Shown: positions 45,177 to 55,387 of the stretch, piece after piece
Layout: every line of letters begins with the position of its first letter
How positions within the stretch are numbered: position 1 is the first letter of the stretch
Assembly (NCBI GenBank): GCA_963783095.1
Contig: CAWAMR010000003.1
Location: forward strand, 248,001 to 312,000
DNA length: 64,000 bases
Reading direction: 5' to 3'
DNA from: CAWAMR01 sp963783095
GTDB lineage: Bacteria > Planctomycetota > Planctomycetia > Gemmatales > Gemmataceae
Translations under genes and position numbers: made by a program
Notes under the pieces: generated by a model
What the model saw: only the letters and a program-made list of their open reading frames with translations
The model's database searches: none
What the model was told of the DNA's origin: nothing

Positions 45177-47942
45177 TTACCACGCATATTCCTGAACAAT
45201 CTGAGCTTTGCCCTCGACAATGCGTACAGGCACCAGCAATTCGCTCTTGCCTCCCGATTGGCGGATGATCGGTTTGTCTGCGCTTTGAAGTTTCATCTTC
45301 CAGTTATCGATCTTATACCAGCCATCTGCCGTTGCCTCGATCTTGTTGCCCACCGCTGCGCGGAAGTAGAGGTTCTCCACAGGCTTCGCAGCCGATAGCG
45401 AAAGCGTTCGCTTCAGCGTGCCTTCTTTGGGTGTAGTCGGATTCGGGAAATCCTCGATCTTTACCTCGTTGAAGGCATATTGGAACGTCGGGCGCTCATC
45501 GGGTGTCAAATGATACCCCTTGAACTTGTAGCCGGCGTCTTTGGCATTCGTCTTCGGCCATTCGGCATTCTCTTTTTCCAACACCGCGAAAGGATTCCCG
45601 GCATGGAGATGAAGAATGTTATCGCCTAAAGGCCCCTCGAAGCCTGCCCCTCGATCGACCCAGTGCTTGGCGGCATCGATGAATGCACCTTGCCAGATCA
45701 TCGCGATCCTCATTTCGTTGGCATCGAAGGCAATGCTGATCTTCTCCGGATAACCGACACCAATGGCCCGCGTCCCGGCCCCCTGGATGAAGTTGCGATA
45801 AATGATAGCCTCGCCAAAGGGGATGAGCGGGATCGTCTTTGGCCCCAAACCTGGTGGAACCTGAGCACTCCTGCCCTGACTGAGATAAACCCAAATGGAC
45901 TCGATCTGAGTAATGGGCTTCCCATCCAACACCATCGGCAGAACGCTCTTGCCGTCCGGCCAGGCCGTCGGCATGCGCAGTTCCGGGTCGAACCTTCTGC
46001 GGGTCGAGGAGGTAGGCGTGGAACCAGTCGCGCTGCACCCGCTTGGTCATCAAGGTCATGTCGATGCCTTGAACGCCCTCGGCCTTGATCCCGGCAAAGG
46101 TATGGCATTTGATGCAGGCGAACGCGGCGCCACTGACAAGATGCCGGCCTGCCGCCTTCACCTTGGTATCGGAAACTTCAAATGTCACTTTTGGGATCGC
46201 GGCGACCTTTCCCTTGTCGGCCGTGGCGAACATCTCGGCGAGATGACCCACATTGGCCTGACCAAAGCCGGGCATGGAGGTCAGCATGTAGGGACGATCG
46301 TCGGCCCCCTTGTCGAGAATTTGCTTGAGATAGTCCTGGTTGAGCTTGACCCCGACCAGATCGAGAGGTGGCGGAACCCGACCTTCATCACCCATTTCAG
46401 GCTGCGAAGTGATGAAAAACTTGTTGTATTCTTCCGTGGGACCACCTTGCTTGTCGCGTGAATGGCAGGCATAGCAGTTGAGCGTCATCATGGTGCGAGC
46501 GATGACCGCAGTGGGCTCTTTGCTGACGGTTGGTGGCGTTTTGATCGATGCGGTCAGAGCGGTTTGTTGGGCCTTGCTCAAGCCATAGGTTGGCAAGCCC
46601 CGCTTATCGGTCAAGCAGCCTCCTTCGGCTTTCAACTTGTCGAGAGTAGGAGCCAGAAGGGTGGCGACGATCGGCTTTTTGCCCACAGTCATTTGATGGC
46701 AATTGGCGCAGCCCACCGATGCAAACAGCGCCTTGCCCTTTTCACGAGGGCGGGTTGAATGTCGATGCTGTCATCGTCCGAGGTCTTTTTGGGAGGAGGC
46801 GCTTTCTTTTCGAGGATTTCCTGAGTTGGGGCCACGAAAGCACCAAAGTTCTGAAGCGCGAGTCCCGGACCCTCAATTTGGACATCCAATTCCGCACCGC
46901 CTCCGCCCTGGAAGAAGTCAACGGTTACTTTATGGATGCCCTTGGTCAACTTGATCGCGCCTTGCGCGGCTTGAGGAGGATGCACACCGTCGTTATTCAC
47001 AACTCGTTTGCCATCGACAAACAGCCGGCTCCCGTCATCGCTGTTCAAGATAAAGCGGTATTGCCCGGCACTGTCGATCTTGAACACGCCCTCGAATCTC
47101 ACGCCATAGTCCGAGGCTCGTTTCGCGATCGCCAGATCGAATGCCGGCCCGGTTCCGGTGCTGAGGAGAATTGGTTTTCATTTTCGTGAATGCCGGCAAT
47201 TGTCCCACGCTCCCTCGTAATAGGCGAAGGTTGTACTTCCCGCTCCTTCCATCACATTTGCTTTGATTCCTTGCAGCAAGTAATTGGCGACATCGCGCGC
47301 TTCTTTGGCATTCGCAAGAACATGCGGCATCCGGCCGGATGGCCGCGTTTGCAGGGGGTTATCGAGAGCGCGGTAAAGCTTGGGATCGATATTTGCTCTT
47401 GAGATCGCCGAAGGGAATAGCATTAGGGCGGAGAGTTTTCTCGGGTTAGTTACCCAGAAGATGGCGGGCCATGAAGGGCGACCAAGACTTGGTGTATGTC
47501 TCCCGGCCAAGCAAGGTTGCTTTGAGGTCGCCGCGTTCTTGTTTCGGGATGCCCGTAGAGGCCAAATTCAACCAGCGCTTCGACTTTCGTTTCTTTTTCC
47601 GGATCATCCTTGAAGAGATTGGGCATGGTCGTGCCTGGCTTGGACCGCTGAGATCTGCAAGATAGCGCTTCATGAAGCCGATTTTGACCCGCTTCCGACA
47701 TTGTCAAGAGGTGGGTGCCTGCTTTTTGCCGATCGCGTTGTCACTGGATTGATGACGGCTAGCGCAGTCCGGTTCGCCCAGGAGAAGTTGACCTAACTGG
47801 GTGGGCGGAAACTTCTCATCCGATGAAAATCGCTCAAAACCTGCGACGATGGGATGAGGGGCCGCGTCAACAGTCCGGAACAAAAACTCAAGAAAAGCGC
47901 TGCTCCGAGTAGGAACAACACTCGTCGTGGAAAATCGTGCAT
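45177..47942 (-). CDS. Secreted PA14/multi-haem cytochrome c protein, several frameshifts
   Basis: ATG 47942 has a GAGGA ribosome-binding site and starts a signal peptide (RRVLFLLGAALFLSFCSGLL). Joined frames then give a cytochrome-like part with GEPDCASRHQ (CxxCH with its second Cys replaced by Arg), a stretch of helix, a PA14 beta-sandwich (FKIDSAGQYRFILNSDDGSR), and two or three true c-haem sites: VGCANCHQ, NCYACHSR and FACIKCHTF. Four or more shifts are needed. Such large PA14-cytochrome proteins are typical of planctomycetes and probably act with the beta-propeller downstream as an electron-transfer dehydrogenase; that role is inferred. Confidence 0.7.
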
Positions 47943-48185
47943 TCGCAAATTCCTCAAGCTACGGATGGAATTTCTGGAGGAGAGACAACAAAGGCAGGTA
48001 ATGAAAGAATAACAGGTCCAAGAGGTGAGTGAAAGCCCCCAGTTTTCGAGATTGTGAAATTCGGTGAAGGTCGGAACCGAAAAAACCGGGAAACGGTTCC
48101 CATGACTGGGTGTTTCCCGGCTCCGTGCATCGAAGCGTACACTGTACTACTCATTCTGCGAATTTTGCTTTTCTAACACAATTTT

Positions 48186-49755
48186 CTAGGCCACTTGGCT
48201 TAGGGTTTTCAGATCGCTTTCGTGGACGTAGGACAAGGCACTGGCGAGTTGTCTGCCTCGCACGGTGATTTTGTAGCGGTGACTCTTGGGAACCTTTTGG
48301 ACCAAGCCATGAGCGCCAACAATTGTAATCGGCGTGTGACTTGACCGCTTTGCTTCTTTTTTTCCACACCAGTGGCCGTCCCGTACAGCACTGCTCGCAA
48401 ATCCCGGTTGCGCAAGCCCAGCATCGCATATTCGCCTCGGTTGATGGCCCGCAGCAACTGGCTGTCTTCTGCCGACAATGGGTTTAACCCCCGATAGCGT
48501 CGCCCTGCTCGCTCGACCGGACTGCTGACCGGAGCCGTCAACGACTCCAACGTCTCGGATGATTCCACCACCGACATCGCCTCCAAGTACGACTCGTTGG
48601 CTTTTTGCGACAACTGGCAGCGACGGTACAGATCCGCCACGCTGCGCCGCAATGACTGCCACGCCAAACGCTTGTGCGGATCGTTCTCGCAAGGTCGATA
48701 TACCTTCAGCCCTTCCGCATTGTGGATCGTCGTCTCAATCCGCAAGATTCGCCCGAACTTGTCGTACATCTTCACGCTGTTGGATCCCACCCGATGCTTC
48801 ATCCGCGTTCCTTCATAACGGGTCTTGCGATCACTCACCACTTCGCCTTGGAACTTGCCATGAATCGCTCCCGACTCCGTCACATACTGCTGCAAAAACC
48901 GCATCACATCCGCGCACGAGAGGTTCTCCGTGGCGTGTCGGATCAGACGACGATACAGCGGTTGCAACAATTCCTTCGAACGAAATGCCACATCGGTTGC
49001 CCATTCAGTTTGCTCGGCGGTCCAGTAATACTCCGGCAACGACAACTCCCCGAGCAAATCCAGAAAGGCCGGATGGTACTGCCGCAACAAGCCCGACAGC
49101 ATGGCCCCCCAAGCCGTTTTCAGTTGCTCATCCAACCATTGTTGCGCTTGAGCAAAATCCGCAACCCAGGCAAACGTGTTGTCGAACCGTTGGTAAGCAA
49201 GTCCCGCTGCATTCATCTGCCGGGCCAACCACTCTCGACCGTTCATGCAAATCTGAACCTGCATCGGGAACCAAGTCATGATGCGAATGTGCATCAGGCC
49301 GTACCAGGATCGCGAATGTACAGATAGTAGTGCAGGCACTTGCGCCAGGCCGAGTGTACTTCCAGATGTTGGGTGCCAGCGTTCTTGTGAAGCTCGTAAC
49401 TGTTGCAATTCTCCACACAACTGAGCACGGCGATCAACCCGGTGAAGCTCTCGGGGATCGCATACGTCCGCAGCAGTTCGTCGAGGACTTCCTGCTTGTC
49501 TCGGTTGGCTGCCAGGTAGACCACTTTCCCCACCGGCGTTTTGCGGGCCAATTGCTCCGTGGTCTTCTTGAGCTTGCGCGAAGTACCATCGACGAAAGCC
49601 CGAAAAACCTTAAGCAGCACACCGATGAAATTCAAAAACTTGGCGAAACCCTTCACATAACAGATCCGCCGCTGTGTTCCGCGAAAGCGAATTCGGTCGA
49701 ATCCGGAAAGAACCCCATAGATGTTCGCTTCGTGTTGCTGTACAAACTCTTGCAT
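48186..49755 (-). CDS. Orphan mobile-element protein of unknown family (two frameshifts)
   Basis: This product of about 523 residues begins ATG 49755 (MQEFVQQHEANIYGVLSGFD). Segments seen are RIRFRGTQRRICYVKGFAKF, IQVICLNGREWL-like text (VQICMNGREWLARQMNAAGL), EYYWTAEQTEWATDVAFRSK and EGTRMKHRVGSNSVKMYDKF, then a winged-helix-like end (LRNRDLRAVLYG; GAHGLVQKVPKSHRYKI). Shifts lie near 49303 and 48330. I know this as a widespread multicopy family without an assigned activity. Because its first 70 bases and about 110 upstream bases recur at 63.8 kb, it is probably the gene of a mobile element. Confidence 0.7.
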
Positions 49756-49864
49756 GGCATGTTCGGTGGTTGAGTTAAGTGAATAGTGACAAATCCACTC
49801 TATTCAATTCCGACATGCCTGTTTCATTTTTCATTTGGTTGCGGCTATGCCGCGCTGTGGTTAA
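48186..49864 (-). mobile_element. Candidate mobile element (copy 1)
   Basis: The element includes the orphan gene and the upstream flank to TTAACC at 49859-49864. Positions 49686-49864 equal 63822-64000 with one mismatch. The left end contains GCGGC-ATA-GCCGC, a small hairpin. The right end is unknown because copy 2 runs off the window; the feature ends at the gene stop. Confidence 0.7.
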
Positions 49865-50274
49865 TAGCCCGCAAGACTTCGCCGAAACATGTAGGGTTCT
49901 CCGGTGCTGTCGATCTGTATCCCGAGCGTCGCCGGGTCCGTAAATTTCCGAAGCCGTCTATTCTCTTCGTGCGAGTAATCGCGTGGCGATTGCACGCCGG
50001 CTGTGGCCTCGTTATCGACAATGCGATAGACCGTGAATTGACGGCGGAATTTCGCGTCCAGAGCCCTCTGTTGCTCAGCCATTATGCTTAGCCTCCATGC
50101 AGTGTCCACGTCATAGGGACGAATCCACAGGCTGTATGGCGGACGGCTCTGTACGCTTTCATTTTGGAGTTTCGATGGCGGCTTCGTATAGGAAGGCAAG
50201 TACGGGGCTTGTGCGAAAACCACACTCGTAAGTACGATGCAAGACACCAGGCTCAGAAGCGTTTTGAGATACAT
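49861..50274 (-). CDS. Secreted protein truncated or closed by the mobile element
   Basis: I chose ATG 50274 because AGAGGAGAAAGCAT precedes it on the minus strand. The 137-residue product has a signal peptide (YLKTLLSLVSCIVLTSVVFA). The mature part is hydrophilic (PSYTKPPSKLQNESVQSRPP, then AWRLSIMAEQQRALDAKFRR). The stop TAA at 49861-49863 lies inside TTAACC, the end of the element, so the original C-terminus may have been longer. No family is recognised. Confidence 0.6.
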   Translation of the reverse strand: MYLKTLLSLVSCIVLTSVVFAQAPYLPSYTKPPSKLQNESVQSRPPYSLWIRPYDVDTAWRLSIMAEQQRALDAKFRRQFTVYRIVDNEATAGVQSPRDYSHEENRRLRKFTDPATLGIQIDSTGEPYMFRRSLAGY

Positions 50275-50355
50275 ATGCTTTCTCCTCTGGGCGATTATCT
50301 CTTTGCGGGCATTAAAGAGACATTCGTGCAATTAGCGTGCCACAGCCATTCTCTT

Positions 50356-50463
50356 TTTGGAGTGCGGTGGCTTGACACCGCTTTCTTTCTTTGAAGACCG
50401 CTTCCGTTGAGTCCGCACAGCCCAGAAAAGAAAGAAAGCGGTGTCAAGCCACCGCACTCCAAA
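50356..50463. repeat. Perfect 37-bp inverted repeat in a divergent promoter region
   Basis: Arms 50356-50392 and 50427-50463 are exact reverse complements with a 34-base loop. Each arm has its own GCGGTG/CACCGC inner hairpin. It lies between a minus-strand gene start (50274) and a plus-strand gene start (50583), so it may contain or influence both promoters. Confidence 0.85.
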
Positions 50464-50582
50464 GGTAGCCGTCTGCTCAATTCGATCAGTATCCGTATCC
50501 GGCATATCGACTGGGCTTGCCCGAAAAGAATAATCCGAGTTATCTTACCTCCGGTTTGCTTCAGTTACACGGAGGTTTTTCG

Positions 50583-51290
50583 ATGCGAAAGTATTTCTGG
50601 TCGATCTTCGGTGTGCTTGCGGTATGCACGCTTTTGCAAGCACAGGACAAGTCGAGTGCGAAGGTTTCAATCAAAGGCGAAACTTGGAAGGACAAGGGAT
50701 TTTACGATCCGGAACGAGATGGCCCACCTCCGGGATTCTTCCCTCTCGTTGTCAAAGACGGTCCCGCATTTGAGGCAGATGAGAAGAATGGACGAGTGCT
50801 GTTCTGGCACGGACAAGTTCTCGATCTCGATAAGGCTGAAGCACTCAAACTTCCAGTACGAGCCGTTACGTGCATTGGTTTGGCGTCAGATTACAAGACA
50901 CTCTTTGTGGCATCCGCAAGTGATTGGTCAATTTGGGCCTTTCCGCTCGGCCGAGATGGGATGCCAAAAAAGGGGCGGCGAGCCCTTGACCTTACTATGC
51001 CCGCTCAGACCCAGAGGCTGCCAGTTACCGCTCTTACAACAGACAACGCAGGGCGAGTGTATGCTGCCACATCCCAAGGAGTCCAGGTTTTTGACAGCAA
51101 GGGCAAAATCATCGAAATACTTTCGGCTCCAGCCAATGGAAAGATTTACGGCCTTCGTTGGTCCGGTACAAAACATGACGAATTGGTCGTCTATGGAGAA
51201 TGGTCGGGCGGTTCATCTTCACTATTCGCGCTAAAATTGAATGCTGTGGGAATGGAGCAAATGAGCTTTAGTTCTGGCGATAAGAAATGA
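50583..51290 (+). CDS. Secreted protein with propeller-like repeats
   Basis: ATG 50583 (MRKYFWSIFGVLAVCTLLQA) starts a signal peptide; the longer frame from 50517 is unlikely. The 235-residue product has a beta-rich mature part with repeated blade-like segments (LASDYKTLFVASASDWSIWA; LTTDNAGRVYAATSQGVQVF), like SMP-30 or other small beta-propellers. Charged Lys/Asp regions are scattered. It is probably periplasmic; no enzyme family can be assigned with confidence. Confidence 0.68.
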   Translation: MRKYFWSIFGVLAVCTLLQAQDKSSAKVSIKGETWKDKGFYDPERDGPPPGFFPLVVKDGPAFEADEKNGRVLFWHGQVLDLDKAEALKLPVRAVTCIGLASDYKTLFVASASDWSIWAFPLGRDGMPKKGRRALDLTMPAQTQRLPVTALTTDNAGRVYAATSQGVQVFDSKGKIIEILSAPANGKIYGLRWSGTKHDELVVYGEWSGGSSSLFALKLNAVGMEQMSFSSGDKK

Positions 51291-51353
51291 ATTATGTGGG
51301 CGGTAGTTTCGATGACTCCGCCCACTTTACCAAACTACCAAGCGCATCCCAAT

Positions 51354-52637
51354 CTATTTCTTGGCCGAAGTCGCCACATGAGGCACGGGAAGTAATTCCA
51401 TCTTGGCTTCGCGTTCGGCTTTTTCCTTGATCGCCTTCTCTTCTGCAACAATGTGCTCCAAAGCAGCTTTGGCGATAATCACCTGTTTCTCGGCGGCAAC
51501 TTTATCGGTTGCCGCGTTCTTGAGCGCCAATTGAGCTTTGTGCAGCACGGCCTCCGCAATTTTGCGCTGCTCCGACAACGCCCCTTGGATTCGGGCAATG
51601 GGCATCAGCGTGGTGGTGCCGGCGATTAGATCGGGCAACAGCGTCAACAGCGCCTCGGAAGGTACCGCATAGCTGTCAACCCGGCCGCCCCGCGCGATGT
51701 TAATGCCGATAACGCGCCCGTCCAGATCGACCAGAGGGCCGCCGCATTCGTTGGGTTTGAGCGGCGTGTCGTGTTGGAGGGCCACCGGGAAGCCATTCCG
51801 ACGATAACTCAGCGCACCGCCTAAATTGTTTTGATATTCGCTGCGATCCGCGCCCGGATCTTTGGGACGGGCGTCGAGAATCGCCTTGTATTCGTGCTCG
51901 GCCTTGCCGCGCCGAACCAACAATTTAATGCTGTCGCCGGCCGCGTAGCTCTGAACGACATTACTCAGGGCCTCGGGATCCTCTACCGGAATCCCATCGA
52001 CGGCAAGGATGATATCGTTGGCTTTCAAGCCTGCCTTCTCGGCGGGACTCTTGGCAGAAACCGCAGTAACTTTGGTTCCACCCTCCGTCGGTTCCATCAT
52101 GATGCCGAGGAACCCACGTTTGTTCTTCTTGTCTTCCGGAAGCGGCCGGGGAGCCATCGGCAGCTTCCGGGCTGCGACGCTGACAACCCCGATGGCGACC
52201 GGATCGGAGCCCGTTCCCGCCGAGGCAACCCAGTTGCCGACGGGAGCAACCTTGCTGAACGACCATTCAACCGGCGTCAAGTCCTTGACATTCAGCTTGA
52301 TCATGGCCAGATCGAAAGGCTCGTGAACGGCGATTTTCTTGCCGTCATATTCCTTACCCGACCGGGTCCGGCACATGACCTTGTCGCTTTTGAGTTCGCT
52401 CGCCTTGGTAAGGACGTAGCCATCCGCATCCACGATAGTGCCAAGGCAACAATATCTCCCGTCACAGAGCACCGAGACGGTACTTTTTGAAGCTTTCGAG
52501 ACAACTTCCTGAAAAGCCTCCAACATCTTCGTGCTGTTTTTGGACGGGTTTTGCCTGAACTGCGCTCCCGCGGGAGCGGTCAGGGATACGACGATTGCCA
52601 AAACGGCAAAGGTGTTGCGGAAAGAATATATTTTCAT
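51354..52637 (-). CDS. HtrA-like PDZ protein with degenerate catalytic residues
   Basis: This 427-residue protein has a signal peptide (FAVLAIVVSLTAPAGAQF). A trypsin-like fold is visible, but the His box reads GYVLTKASELKS (no His) and the Ser box reads PNECGGPLVDLDG, where Cys replaces Ser. The Asp box is FDLAMIKLN. A PDZ domain (KVTAVSAKSPAEKAGLKAND) is inserted between the two protease halves, and a long helical Lys/Ala tail ends the protein. It is probably a pseudo-protease. It is 26 bases downstream of the active paralogue's stop. Confidence 0.8.
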   Translation of the reverse strand: MKIYSFRNTFAVLAIVVSLTAPAGAQFRQNPSKNSTKMLEAFQEVVSKASKSTVSVLCDGRYCCLGTIVDADGYVLTKASELKSDKVMCRTRSGKEYDGKKIAVHEPFDLAMIKLNVKDLTPVEWSFSKVAPVGNWVASAGTGSDPVAIGVVSVAARKLPMAPRPLPEDKKNKRGFLGIMMEPTEGGTKVTAVSAKSPAEKAGLKANDIILAVDGIPVEDPEALSNVVQSYAAGDSIKLLVRRGKAEHEYKAILDARPKDPGADRSEYQNNLGGALSYRRNGFPVALQHDTPLKPNECGGPLVDLDGRVIGINIARGGRVDSYAVPSEALLTLLPDLIAGTTTLMPIARIQGALSEQRKIAEAVLHKAQLALKNAATDKVAAEKQVIIAKAALEHIVAEEKAIKEKAEREAKMELLPVPHVATSAKK

Positions 52638-52663
52638 CGGTCAATTCCTGGCTGAATTCCTGG

Positions 52664-53692
52664 TTATCGTTTCCCGAGCTTGACTTTGATGATTTCCAAT
52701 TTGTTGCCGCGTTTGACCTCGACGGCAACTTCGTCGTTCGGTTTTTTCATGTTGAGCAATTCCACGAACTCTTCGTAGTTCTTGATGTCCTTGCCGTCGA
52801 ATTTCGTGATGATGTCACCGGCTTTTAAGCCGGCCTTGAATGCCGGCGAGTTCGCGGTGATGTCCTCGATCTTGGCGTCCTTGGCATTGCGCATCGGGCT
52901 TACACCCAGCCACACACCATAGCGGTTCCCGGAAAACAAGGTGCCGAAGGCCTCACCCTTGGCCAGACGATCCCAATTGTCGCGGTAAGTATCGACCGGA
53001 ACGTGCGTATTGTTGTGCAGCGTAAAACCGATCCGGCTATGGATGGCGATGACCTTTCCCTCCATGTCGAAGAGCGGACCGCCGGAATCGCCGCCCACCA
53101 GGGTGCAATCGGTATCGACGGAATCCTTGTCGATGCTGAGAATCCGGCCCAAACGCACGACCGGCGAACGGCCTTTGTGATAGCCATTGGGGTGCCCGAT
53201 CGCGATGCACCACTGTCCCACCTTGAGTTTGGACGAATGTCCCATTTCCAGAAAGGGCCAATCTCCCTTGTCCGTAATCTGGACCAATCCGCTATCCTTC
53301 ACCGAAGGATCGCGGTCTCTGCTGCGGTTGCAGCCAAGCGTCTTACCCTTGATGACTTTGCCGTCGTGAAGGATGATATCGACTCTCTGACCCGGATCGG
53401 CGGAGACGTGCCCGGCCGTCAGGATCATGCCTTCTTTGTTGATGATAACGCCGCTTCCGGAAGCGCCGCCGACACGAAGGCCGACCGTGCACGGGATAGC
53501 TTTTTCAAGAACAGCGCGCGTCTGTTGTTGAATCGCTTTGAGATCCTCAACGGACTCCGGCAAAGGCTTGCTGAGGGCCGGTGGAGGACTGGGAATGGTC
53601 GGCTCCGCATAAACAGGCAGAACCAGCGACAGGAAAGTAAAAATGGTGCAAATGCGAGCACACATGGCGGAATGGACTCCAGAACGTATCAA
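52664..53692 (-). CDS. HtrA/DegP-like serine protease with PDZ domain
   Basis: This 342-residue secreted protein may start at 53692 or 53665 (MCARICTIFTFLSLVLPVYA, a signal peptide). The trypsin-like triad is intact: His in LTAGHVSADPGQRV, Asp in VKDSGLVQI, Ser in GGDSGGPLFDMEGK. A C-terminal PDZ domain follows (ITANSPAFKAGLKAGDIITK). It is an S1C-type envelope protease or chaperone. The degenerate paralogue follows immediately, so the pair may act together; one active member with one pseudo-member is unusual. Confidence 0.87.
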   Translation of the reverse strand: MIRSGVHSAMCARICTIFTFLSLVLPVYAEPTIPSPPPALSKPLPESVEDLKAIQQQTRAVLEKAIPCTVGLRVGGASGSGVIINKEGMILTAGHVSADPGQRVDIILHDGKVIKGKTLGCNRSRDRDPSVKDSGLVQITDKGDWPFLEMGHSSKLKVGQWCIAIGHPNGYHKGRSPVVRLGRILSIDKDSVDTDCTLVGGDSGGPLFDMEGKVIAIHSRIGFTLHNNTHVPVDTYRDNWDRLAKGEAFGTLFSGNRYGVWLGVSPMRNAKDAKIEDITANSPAFKAGLKAGDIITKFDGKDIKNYEEFVELLNMKKPNDEVAVEVKRGNKLEIIKVKLGKR

Positions 53693-53864
53693 ACGGGAAA
53701 AGTGTTCGGCAGGCTTTTAACCCTTATCGACCTAACAACGATAATGGTCAAACATTCCACGAATTTCAACCCTGTATTCGTGAGAATGTTTCGCAATTTT
53801 GGTGGGTTACGACGGATACGACCCTAACCATACGACGATCGACCTTGCACATTCTCACTCAAAA

Positions 53865-53965
53865 AGTGGTCAGTGGTCAGTGATTAGTGGTCGGTAAATG
53901 CAAAAACAAAAGACCTTCGAGTTCCGTGAATTTGCTGACCACCGACCACTGATCACTGACCACTA
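53865..53965. repeat. Heptamer-array palindrome (AGTGGTC type)
   Basis: Arms of about 35 and 32 bases built of AGTGGTC-like heptamers (53865-53899 and 53934-53965) flank a loop of about 34 bases. It lies between the HtrA-like gene start and the MFS gene start, in the divergent intergenic region. Confidence 0.83.
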
Positions 53966-54026
53966 TTCCTACTTGAAGATTCCCATATACAATACCTTTG
54001 ATCCCACCCCCGCAGGTAGCACTTTC

Positions 54027-55387
54027 ATGGGCCTTCAAGGACCGATTCAGGCAGATTACGATTCGACGATCGACGAAGTTACTCGTCACAACATCCAGGC
54101 AGAATCCCTTTTCTCGGCCTTCAACGGCATTTATATGGGTTTGGCTATCCTGGCGGCCCCGTCATTGCTCTTATCGGAGTTCGAGCCAACCCGCTCGAAT
54201 TGACCATCCTCATTGCCGCGTTTCCGGTGGGTGTCTTTTTCGGGCCGCTGTGGGTGGGGTTCGGTCGCCGGGTCGGAATGCAACGCCTTGTAACTTATAT
54301 GGCGTTTTTGGCGAATGTGCCGTTGTTCCTTTTATATTGGGTCGATTCGTCGTGGCTGTTTACTGCACTCATCTCGATCAGCCAGATTCTAAACTCCGGC
54401 ATGCGGATGGGTCAATCCAGTCTCTATCACCTCTTGTATCCCAAATCGATCCGGGGCCGGGTGCTGGGGAAATTGACCTTCTGGACCTACCTGACCATGG
54501 TGCCGAGCATCCTTCTGGCGGGTTGGTTGCTCGACAAGAGCCGGGAGATGTACTGTGTGTTGTACCCGATGGCCGGCCTGTGCGGACTGATTGCCTGTTA
54601 CTACTATCATACCCTGCACGTGCCGCAACAGCACGCACTAATTCCACGAAAATCCACAATTCGCGCTTCGGTTCGGGGCGTGCAAAAAATTTTGGCATCG
54701 GATCGCGCCTATCTTTTCTTCCAGATCGCCTTTTTTCTGTCCGGCTCGGCATTCTTCATGTCCACCCACATCGTCCTCCTGATGGTGAGCGACCGATTTG
54801 AATTCTCAGCGTTCGATTTGGCGCTGTGGATGACAGTGGTTCCCCAGCTGCTTTTGGCGTTCAGTTCGCCCGTCTGGGGACACATTTTGGATCGGATCGG
54901 CATCGTTCATTGCCGGCTGTTTCTCGCCATGGTACAGAGCGGTTCGCTCGCGTGTTACTGGCTTGGGATTATCGGCGGCGGACCGATTTTCATCTATTTG
55001 GGCAGTATTTTACTGGGGCTGACAAACGGTGGCGGGCAATTGACGTGGGCGCTGGCATCTTCGCATTTTGCACCGAGGGCGGAAGATGTTCCATTATACA
55101 ACGGGATTCACTTCGTGCTAAATGGAGTCCGTGGGCTGGTATTGCCGTGGGTTGGCGCGGTATTGTGGGTTGTCACCGGCCCCGGTGCGATTTTGGCAGC
55201 TTTGTTCGTGTGCGGTTCGAGCATCCCGATTATCCTCCGTTCGCTGCGCTACGATCAGGTTCGGCCGTTACCCCATCACGAGCCCAGCGCGCCGATGATC
55301 GACACGGATGCTGTTCCAGCGTGGGACGAATTCAAAGTTCCAAGTTCCAAGTTCCAAGTTGAAAATCCGAAAGATTCATGGTTTTGA
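54027..55387 (+). CDS. MFS transporter (one frameshift)
   Basis: ATG 54027 begins MGLQGPIQADYDSTIDEV, a hydrophilic start. The first helix is cut by a shift near 54150; the next frame reads VIALIGVRANPLELTILIAA and continues about eleven more helices (LLYWVDSSWLFTALISISQI; LRGLVLPWVGAVLWVV-like segments). The layout matches the major facilitator superfamily. Substrate is unknown. The final residues (KVPSSKFQVENPKDSWF) are translated from a heptamer element, not from the original gene, and TGA 55385-55387 lies in that element. Confidence 0.75.

Noticed and set aside
53877..54089. Minus-strand 70-residue ORF
   Set aside because: Much of it is the translation of the heptamer palindrome.
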